Assembly: GCA_023228245.1 (NCBI GenBank)
Contig: JALOBN010000077.1
Location: forward strand, 1 to 9,565
Length of the DNA: 9,565 bases
Direction: 5' to 3'
Origin: Candidatus Pacearchaeota archaeon
Lineage (GTDB): Archaea > Nanoarchaeota > Nanoarchaeia > Pacearchaeales > GW2011-AR1
Below are positions 5,524-9,565 of the stretch, one piece after another (positions within the stretch are counted from its first letter, which is position 1; every line of letters starts with the position of its first letter). Both the position numbers and the translations under genes were made by a program. The notes beneath the pieces were generated by a model. That model ran no database searches, was not told where the DNA came from, and saw only the letters and a list, made by a program, of their open reading frames with translations.

Positions 5524-5735
5524 GAAAACACCTTCAGGAGAGATATAATCCATCCTACCAAAATTATGAGAAGCGCGATACAAGCCGATGATGCAGATTT
5601 GAAATTTTCCAGGGAGGATACCCGACTGTTCATTTTTTCCATTTTATCACAGTGGTCGCCCATCTTGATTCGTATCCAACTGATATCTGTGGCCATCTTT
5701 GCGATACTTACATCTGGATCGTCATCAAGGGTCAA
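5520..5735 (-). CDS. Small membrane protein, XhlA-like (coiled coil plus one membrane segment)
   Basis: The start is a TTG at 5735 decided by a perfect GGAGGTG five bases upstream. Of 71 residues, about 12-47 form an amphipathic helix (CDKMEKMNSRVSSLENF) and about 51-68 a single membrane segment (ACIALLIILVGWIISLL). This order, a short coiled coil with a C-terminal membrane anchor, is that of the haemolysin XhlA family in phage lysis cassettes; the sequence match itself is weak. The stop overlaps the protease start in ATGA, so the two are made together. It could help in export or membrane damage at lysis. Confidence 0.72.
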   Translation of the reverse strand: MTLDDDPDVSIAKMATDISWIRIKMGDHCDKMEKMNSRVSSLENFKSASSACIALLIILVGWIISLLKVFS

Positions 5736-5825
5736 ATGGGCACCTCCGAATGATATAAATATGATAGCAGTTATAGACAGAACCGGCGCGGCGGCTTGAT
5801 GGTAGTGTCATCATGTCAATGCGCC

Positions 5826-6125
5826 TCAATGATTGAATCGAGCGAACATATTCTGGATGCTAGATGCCATCTCTTCTCGGAATTTGTCGGTGTCAAATGA
5901 TCCAGAGCAATTGATTGTAAGGCAGGTATCATTCTGGCAATTGGTCGCCTGTGGCTTGCCTTCCAGCTCCTTTATCCGCTTTTCCGCCAAGGTCAAGCGC
6001 TCATTAAGCGACTTGATCATTGCTACCACGACTGCCTCTAGCTCTCCGATAGGATCTTCATCTATCTCTTCCAGACCGACAATTGCGCCGGTCAGCTCAT
6101 CAAATCGTAAGATGTATTCCTTCAT
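5826..6125 (-). CDS. Coiled-coil protein with three cysteines (99 aa)
   Basis: ATG at 6125 overlaps the upstream stop by four bases (ATGA); longer frames run into the holin-like gene and are not supported. The N-terminus MKEYILRFDELTGAIVGLEE looks like a beta hairpin, residues about 27-56 form a coiled coil ending AEKRIKELEG, then Cys63, Cys68 and Cys73 lie in TNCQNDTCLTINCSG, and the end is helical. No family recognised. Its position among lysis or tail-tip genes suggests a virion or egress role, without direct evidence. About 90 bases without a convincing gene separate it from the next gene; there is at most a 29-codon frame there. Confidence 0.72.
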   Translation of the reverse strand: MKEYILRFDELTGAIVGLEEIDEDPIGELEAVVVAMIKSLNERLTLAEKRIKELEGKPQATNCQNDTCLTINCSGSFDTDKFREEMASSIQNMFARFNH

Positions 6126-6316
6126 GCAGATGCCCCCGACGTCTTGCCCCTGGTGCCAAACCAGTAGCCCGCGATTGCAGTAACCAAAGAAATCATACCG
6201 GTGACCACGGTTGACAGAATAGTAGCATCCCCCCGCCATACGGCCACGAGCAATATCGACCAGACCATGAGAACTATGAGGACGGTCGCTATTAGGCCCT
6301 CTCCAAGGCTACTCAT
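6122..6316 (-). CDS. Holin-like small membrane protein (64 aa, two membrane segments)
   Basis: ATG at 6316 overlaps the previous stop by four bases and has GAGG five bases upstream. Two hydrophobic segments (about residues 8-27 and 33-53) are joined by a short polar turn WRGDAT; the second ends AIAGYWFGTR, followed by a short polar tail GKTSGASA. Size, two segments and the FGTR end are like many phage holins, which open the cell membrane at a set time. The next genes are a coiled-coil protein, the XhlA-like protein and a secreted protease, which fits a release cassette. Holins share little sequence, so this is a call on layout. Confidence 0.7.
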   Translation of the reverse strand: MSSLGEGLIATVLIVLMVWSILLVAVWRGDATILSTVVTGMISLVTAIAGYWFGTRGKTSGASA

Positions 6317-6594
6317 GTTGGCCTCGGAGTCATGCCGATATAGGCATGCTTAGTCGCATTTCCAAGTGGCTTGCCATCTGACGCATTATCCTTCAGGAAA
6401 GCTGTCTGGCTAGCAGTGAGACTATAAGCAGTGCTATCAAAAGTCCAACCATCTTGAAAGAATCCCGCCTCGAATACATCTGGCGAGGTGTCGGATAGTC
6501 TGGTCACACCGTCAACTTTTACGAAGTCTTGGCTAAAAGCGATACCTGTAAGTGCTATGATTGTTAACATGATAATTGACAGTCTCATCTTCAT
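6313..6594 (-). CDS. Small secreted protein with signal peptide (93 aa)
   Basis: Two ATG codons are possible: 6594, overlapping the previous stop (ATGA) but only two bases from GGGAGG, and 6588 with a better eight-base spacing. The N-terminus MKMRLSIIMLTIIALTGIAFS is a signal peptide with likely cleavage before QDF. The mature part has about 72 residues, is polar, contains repeated TASQTAFLKDNASDG-like turns and no cysteine. No lipoprotein motif. It may be a secreted or virion-surface protein; family unknown. Neighbouring genes on both sides overlap it by four bases, so it is in one operon with the holin-like gene. Confidence 0.7.
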   Translation of the reverse strand: MKMRLSIIMLTIIALTGIAFSQDFVKVDGVTRLSDTSPDVFEAGFFQDGWTFDSTAYSLTASQTAFLKDNASDGKPLGNATKHAYIGMTPRPT

Positions 6595-7016
6595 TTCCTC
6601 CCAATCCCAGAAATGGCAAACGGCTCTTCCCCGCCTCTTCCCATCTTCGCCAATGCCTTCTCAGGATCTATGCCATATTTCGCCATGTAAGGCCGCTTCA
6701 TGAGGGCAGGACCGCCGCCACCGGGCCGATAGACAACCTTTCCAAGATTGTCAAATTTGCCGGCGGGGATCTTGACATCCTCATCATTCAGCATAGCGAT
6801 ACAAAGGACATCTGATATGTTTCCCGGCCACGCTTCAAGCTCTGCGTCGGTCTCTGGCAAAGGATCTGGAAGGGCCAAAGCACGACTGCAATTCGGGCAG
6901 CCGACGAGGGCCTTTCCGCAAGTGGTTGCCTTGTGCCTGACTGCAAGCTTAATCTCGCGAGCGGGAATGATGATATCCTCTTCGCATACAGGACAGATTA
7001 TAGAAATGTCTTTCAT
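6591..7016 (-). CDS. Zinc-binding hypothetical protein (141 aa)
   Basis: I choose ATG 7016 because GGTGG lies about six bases upstream; the frame could open at 7049 but without a ribosome site. Cys8 and Cys11 (CPVC) and Cys40 and Cys43 (CPNC), with Cys33 between, make a zinc-ribbon-like N-terminal domain. The middle (about residues 50-90) is acidic, then a glycine-rich stretch YRPGGGGPALMKRP, and the end YGIDPEKALAKMGRG is helical and basic. A similar CxxC plus CPNC layout occurs in small viral and transcription-linked ribbons, but the rest matches nothing I know. It lies in the late operon, so a virion or assembly role is possible. Confidence 0.7.
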   Translation of the reverse strand: MKDISIICPVCEEDIIIPAREIKLAVRHKATTCGKALVGCPNCSRALALPDPLPETDAELEAWPGNISDVLCIAMLNDEDVKIPAGKFDNLGKVVYRPGGGGPALMKRPYMAKYGIDPEKALAKMGRGGEEPFAISGIGRK

Positions 7017-7076
7017 ATTAGCCACCATATTTAGGATCAATTGATTCATAATTCATATTATAATTAAGAAGTAAGC

Positions 7077-7340
7077 CTAAAGCTTACTCCTATCTATCCT
7101 CATATTGGTCTGCGCTTCAGCATAAGACAGAAGCCCGTCTAGCTGCGAGACAATCCCTTCAAAGTTCTTTTCCAGATCCTTGATTTCATCCTCATCTTGC
7201 ACGCCGTTGGGCAGGACAGAAGACGGGGAGTCCACAAGCTGCTTTTGGGTCTTGGTCAGGGATTCAATCGCCTCATCAATGCCACGTACAACGGTTTTGA
7301 ACATGGCGGATTTTACTTCGGGTGGGATTTCAAATGCCAA
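7077..7340 (-). CDS. Coiled-coil hypothetical protein (about 87 aa)
   Basis: The frame is open from a GTG at 7370 (97 residues), but a TTG at 7340 has GAAGGAG about eight bases upstream and fits better with the short gene at 7330-7446, so I chose it. The product is mainly helix: about residues 5-30 (EVKSAMFKTVVRGIDEAIES) and 45-80, with a polar linker PSSVLPNGVQDEDE. It has a basic end MRIDRSKL. No family is recognised. It may be a small structural or chaperone-type protein of the late operon. Confidence 0.62.
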   Translation of the reverse strand: MAFEIPPEVKSAMFKTVVRGIDEAIESLTKTQKQLVDSPSSVLPNGVQDEDEIKDLEKNFEGIVSQLDGLLSYAEAQTNMRIDRSKL

Positions 7341-7446
7341 ATTGGTCAACTCCTTCAAATAAATAATCACTCACATCTATAACATCAGACAGAAAGATGA
7401 CTGTCTGCTCACCTATACAGATTTCTTCCGCGATTGGCAGGATCAT
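7330..7446 (-). CDS. Candidate small protein (38 aa)
   Basis: ATG at 7446 opens a frame of 38 residues, MILPIAEEICIGEQTVIFLS and on to VDQFGI. It looks like a short beta-rich peptide. The ATG overlaps the stop of an 11-codon frame (TGATG), and its own end overlaps the next gene by 11 bases. The ribosome site is weak. A perfect 7-bp inverted repeat (CAGACAG at 7386-7392 with CTGTCTG at 7401-7407) lies inside the frame. Plausible, but could be chance. Confidence 0.35.
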   Translation of the reverse strand: MILPIAEEICIGEQTVIFLSDVIDVSDYLFEGVDQFGI

Positions 7447-7492
7447 CAGTATATCTCGGGCGGGCGATGGTCATAGCTCATGATTTCATACC

Positions 7493-7529
7493 ATCGCAAC
7501 GAGCAAGAAAACCCGACAGGGATTGAAAC
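7493..7529 (+). CRISPR. Solitary CRISPR-like repeat (37 bases), no array
   Basis: Read on the plus strand, 37 bases have the build of a type I/III CRISPR repeat: ATCGCAAC at the start, an A-rich middle, CCC (7512-7514), loop GACA, GGG (7519-7521), and the 3' end ATTGAAAC (7522-7529), the well-known crRNA 5' handle. I find no second copy in the window on either strand and no cas gene. It lies between the stop of the lectin-type gene (7554) and the next small gene. A TATA-like GTATATC (7449-7455) sits about 40 bases upstream. Known viral solitary repeats act as RNA anti-CRISPRs, so that is one reading. Chance likeness or a DGR target hairpin (CCC-GACA-GGG) are the alternatives. Confidence 0.55.
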
Positions 7530-7553
7530 CGACTTCCGTACTCCGAATAACAA

Positions 7554-8657
7554 TTACTGTGGCTCCGCGACCGCGCGGCAACTGAGATCCGAAATCGCAG
7601 ACGACCGCCGCCTATTCGCATAACGCGCCCGCGAACCGCAAAACGCCGCATAATCCCAAGCGCCGCCCGCAATAACCGCTGTCTGTGCTGGATAAGTTCC
7701 CTGGCCGTAATGACTGCCGCGCGCTCCACTAATATTTTCATATGTGAATGCGATTGAGGCAGCATAGTCTGCGCCTGCTATGTAACTCTGCCTATCCTGT
7801 AGCCAGGTCCACCAGACACCTGACATGTCCTCCAGCCCGATGTTGGAAACGATACGTCTGGACGCTGTATCTACGTGCCCGCCCACTGTCGTCGGATTCG
7901 CAGAGCCGAAGATGTTTGTCTCTTCCGGACTGCCGGTATGGAGCTGCGCAAACTCCCAGTCCGTCATCATCCTGGCACCGATGTTTTTCAGGTCGTCCGC
8001 CAAGTCATAGAAGTTTCTGGAAACTGTGGCCGCCGCTCCGAAAACGGAAGCGATAGACGCGCCGGTGCCACTGAGAGGATAGATCGATGCCCACAGGGGC
8101 GCATAATTCAAGCTATCGAAATCTGTAGGACCGCCCCACACAAATCCCGGCAGGAATCGGCCATATGGCCTGTGTAGGAGATCCTGAATGGATCTTGGTA
8201 AGATGTCACCGGCCAAGTAGCCAGAGAGGGTGTGCCCGCTGATCGTACCGACATCAGCGCATCCGCAATGGAACATCCCGATTTTTCGAGATGTGCTGAC
8301 TGTGTATCCACTCGGAGCGGTCGCACCCACTGATACGAGAAGGTCCGGCACCCGCCCGCGCGCAGGCTTACACGCATATAGCCTGAAGTCCTTCCCGGCT
8401 CGATTCGCAGCGATCCGATAATCAGTGTCTACAGAATCCCATGCTGATTCATCAGAGAGGTCTAGCTCAACCTCTCCTGGATTGTAATATCCTATGCCAT
8501 TAATCGAGAGCCGCATCTCAGGAATTACTAGGAGATACCGATCGGCCCCGGTAGTGCCGCCTGGACACGGTGGCGATTCTCGCTCGTATGCGCCTATCCC
8601 CTGGGCAGCCATGCGATGCACCAGAGGCGCGGTCAGAAACTGCCCAGGGATCTGCAT
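7554..8657 (-). CDS. DGR-type variable receptor-binding protein with C-type-lectin/FGE-like domain
   Basis: The 367-residue product begins at ATG 8657, which abuts the preceding stop, with GAGG about eight bases upstream. Residues 1-180 are beta-rich with no known motif, as in tail-fibre proteins. Residues about 225-367 follow the C-type-lectin/FGE pattern of DGR targets: MMTDWEFAQLHTGSPEE, TASRRIVSNIGLEDMSGVWW, WLQDRQ, then AGGAWDYAAFCGSRARYAN and the final SDLSCRAVAEPQ. In DGR systems, reverse transcription of a template with adenine mutagenesis renews the last part of such genes; the best known case is Mtd of a Bordetella phage, and archaeal viruses of ANME archaea have them too. The variable region is 7557-7667. 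No reverse transcriptase or template lies in this window. The role, binding a host surface, is inferred from the family. Confidence 0.85.
   Translation of the reverse strand: MQIPGQFLTAPLVHRMAAQGIGAYERESPPCPGGTTGADRYLLVIPEMRLSINGIGYYNPGEVELDLSDESAWDSVDTDYRIAANRAGKDFRLYACKPARGRVPDLLVSVGATAPSGYTVSTSRKIGMFHCGCADVGTISGHTLSGYLAGDILPRSIQDLLHRPYGRFLPGFVWGGPTDFDSLNYAPLWASIYPLSGTGASIASVFGAAATVSRNFYDLADDLKNIGARMMTDWEFAQLHTGSPEETNIFGSANPTTVGGHVDTASRRIVSNIGLEDMSGVWWTWLQDRQSYIAGADYAASIAFTYENISGARGSHYGQGTYPAQTAVIAGGAWDYAAFCGSRARYANRRRSSAISDLSCRAVAEPQ
7557..7667 (-). repeat. Putative DGR variable region (VR)
   Basis: It encodes residues 331-367. Nine codons have the form NNT (Ala333 GCT, Asp335 GAT, Tyr336 TAT, Phe339 TTT, Tyr346 TAT, Asn348 AAT, Ser353 TCT, Ile355 ATT, Asp357 GAT), exactly at positions where templates of this class usually carry AAT or AAC. 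The invariant codons between them are GC-rich and almost free of A. Three further codons, AGG CGG CGG (349-351), could also be changed. The last 30 bases before the stop are GC-rich and would correspond to the IMH end. Confidence 0.75.
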
Positions 8658-8966
8658 CTAGGCCGCCTCGTATCGAGTTAGCATGCCCTGGACATCGGCA
8701 ACGTCTGCGAATCCGTACCTCTGCCAGGTGGGTATCCAGTTAGGATCTATGCTAGTGATCGGCACATCTACGAAGTTCTCCGACCCTGCAGGAGATTCTA
8801 TTTGTGTGGTCGTTGGCTCCACGAGCATGTACTGCAGGAGGCCAATACCTCGCGCGATTAGCTGGTCCTTGGTGTTGCGTTCACGCCTGGTTTTCACAGG
8901 CAGTTCCAATACATTTTCAAAGTCCTGCTTATTCGCAAAACCTAGATCGGATGTAGCTTTCATCAT
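8658..8966 (-). CDS. Hypothetical virion-type protein (102 aa)
   Basis: ATG 8966 or the next ATG at 8963 is preceded by AGGAG about ten bases upstream; the longer frame to 9074 runs inside the upstream gene. The product begins MMKATSDLGFANKQDFENVL, has a helical segment around residues 38-50 (LIARGIGLLQYML) and ends GFADVADVQGMLTRYEAA. The middle PTTTQIESPAGSENFVDVPI looks like a beta strand pair. No known family. It directly precedes the lectin-type gene, its stop TAG abutting that gene's ATG; in DGR phages such a neighbour is often a fibre adaptor or chaperone. That role is not shown here. Confidence 0.72.
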   Translation of the reverse strand: MMKATSDLGFANKQDFENVLELPVKTRRERNTKDQLIARGIGLLQYMLVEPTTTQIESPAGSENFVDVPITSIDPNWIPTWQRYGFADVADVQGMLTRYEAA

Positions 8967-8979
8967 GCAAAAACATCTC

Positions 8980-9565
8980 CTAAGTAGTATAATAATAACT
9001 AATTCCTTCACCGTCGTTGTCCGCATCGATGTAGATCTCGGCCAGGTTGACGTTCCCGCACGGCAATATTCCACCTGGCGGGAGCTTCACTCCTGTAGCG
9101 GCATCAACCGAGCTGTCTCCCACATAGATGTCGCCGCTGTTGTCCGGGTCCGCGATAACCACCAGGTCGCGGGAATCCACATCACCGCCTACTGCCACTG
9201 CCGTTCCTGCCGTGGTTACCGTCTTTTGGCCGGAAACTGGTACAGATCCGCCCTTTGCAGGGAGCTTGACATCGATGCTTGACAGGCTAGCGTTTCCTGT
9301 GTCCTGCTTGGCCTCTGTGGCAGGGGCGGCTATGAGCTTAGCCAGGATTGCCGCGAGCGTGGTCTGGGTGGCTGGATCGGCTGAGAGCTTTGCAAGAATG
9401 TCATCTAGGCCTTGCTCCGTGGCCGCGCCGGTTGGCAAGGCAGATGATGATGCGCTCACCACAAGCGTTCCCGTGCCATCCCCATTATCAGTTACCAGCA
9501 ACGGTTTCAGTGCCGCTGCCGCTGCCGTCTTTCCATATGTGATGAATGCTCCAATCGAGCTTCCC
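8980..9565 (-). CDS. Tail/fibre-type structural protein, N-terminus beyond window
   Basis: The frame is open to the right edge, so at least 195 residues are visible and the start lies outside; the internal TTG at 9501 is unlikely to be the real start. The visible part starts SSIGAFITYGKTAAAA, then TDNGDGTGTLVVSAS, then helical repeats with two ILAKL units (ILAKLSADPATQTTLAAI and ILAKLIAAPATEAKQD), then SSIDVKLPAKGG, and a C-terminal beta domain with VGDSSVDAATGVKLPPGG and DADNDGEGISYYYTT. The ATEAKQD-SSIDVKLPAKG pattern is common in phage structural proteins that form trimeric rods followed by a globular head. It is probably a virion protein placed before the receptor-binding gene. Confidence 0.75.
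   Translation of the reverse strand, partial: GSSIGAFITYGKTAAAAALKPLLVTDNGDGTGTLVVSASSSALPTGAATEQGLDDILAKLSADPATQTTLAAILAKLIAAPATEAKQDTGNASLSSIDVKLPAKGGSVPVSGQKTVTTAGTAVAVGGDVDSRDLVVIADPDNSGDIYVGDSSVDAATGVKLPPGGILPCGNVNLAEIYIDADNDGEGISYYYTT

Noticed and set aside
5736..5825. TTTATATC upstream of the XhlA-like gene as its promoter
   Set aside because: It lies only about 15-20 bases before the TTG start; transcription would begin inside the gene, after the perfect Shine-Dalgarno site.
7017..7076. Possible small gene or promoter in the AT-rich gap
   Set aside because: The short frames lack ribosome sites; an AT-rich stretch is present but no convincing BRE plus TATA pair.
7386..7407. 7-bp inverted repeat CAGACAG/CTGTCTG as a terminator or DGR hairpin
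   Set aside because: It is about 150 bases from the variable region, is not followed by a T tract on either strand and lies in a candidate coding frame.
7478..7765. A 95-residue minus-strand frame across the variable region
   Set aside because: It is a shifted reading of the lectin-type gene's 3' end; the main frame carries the DGR protein pattern and this one is Arg-rich noise.
8683..9282. A 199-residue frame on the plus strand
   Set aside because: It runs opposite to two well-supported minus-strand genes, has no ribosome site, and its product is a low-order mix typical of antisense frames.

Overview
The window looks like part of an archaeal virus or provirus, most plausibly of a methanogen of the Methanosarcinales (Methanothrix-like). 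Reasons: most genes without a Shine-Dalgarno sequence have an archaeal TATA-like box upstream and the others carry GGAGG/GGTG-type sites; GTG and TTG starts occur; genes are packed with ATGA overlaps; and many products are tiny, cysteine-rich or coiled-coil. The host assignment is inference from style, not from a marker gene.

Layout. (1) 1-232: the 3' end of a plus-strand gene entering from the left, ending convergently on CTAG with the next block. (2) 229-2706, minus strand: AbrB-type regulator, coiled-coil/winged-helix-like protein, 47-aa protein, then a promoter region full of inverted repeats, then a spore-photolyase-like radical SAM enzyme and a Gly-rich small protein. (3) 2707-2823: divergent promoter region. 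(4) 2824-4586, plus strand: an early-type operon of small proteins, several of them cysteine-rich and too short for usual gene-length cut-offs, coupled by abutting or overlapping stops and starts. (5) 4595-9565, minus strand, read from right to left: a partial tail/fibre-type protein, a 102-aa virion-type protein, a 367-aa receptor-binding protein with a C-terminal C-type-lectin/FGE-like domain, then small coiled-coil, zinc-binding, secreted and membrane proteins, and finally a holin-like protein, an XhlA-like membrane protein and a secreted metzincin protease with a 36-aa protein.

Most interesting points. The 367-aa protein carries a variable region typical of a diversity-generating retroelement (DGR): nine codons of the form NNT sit at the expected variable positions, set in GC-rich, A-poor invariant codons. 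No reverse transcriptase or template repeat is present in the window, so they must lie elsewhere if the system is active. Only 24 bases beyond this gene's stop codon lies a solitary 37-base sequence that reads like a CRISPR repeat ending in ATTGAAAC. It may be a virus-borne solitary repeat (RNA anti-CRISPR type), and its would-be guide is antisense to the end of the DGR target gene. The late operon ends in what looks like an egress cassette in which a signal-peptide-bearing metzincin takes the place of a classical endolysin; this role is inferred from context only.
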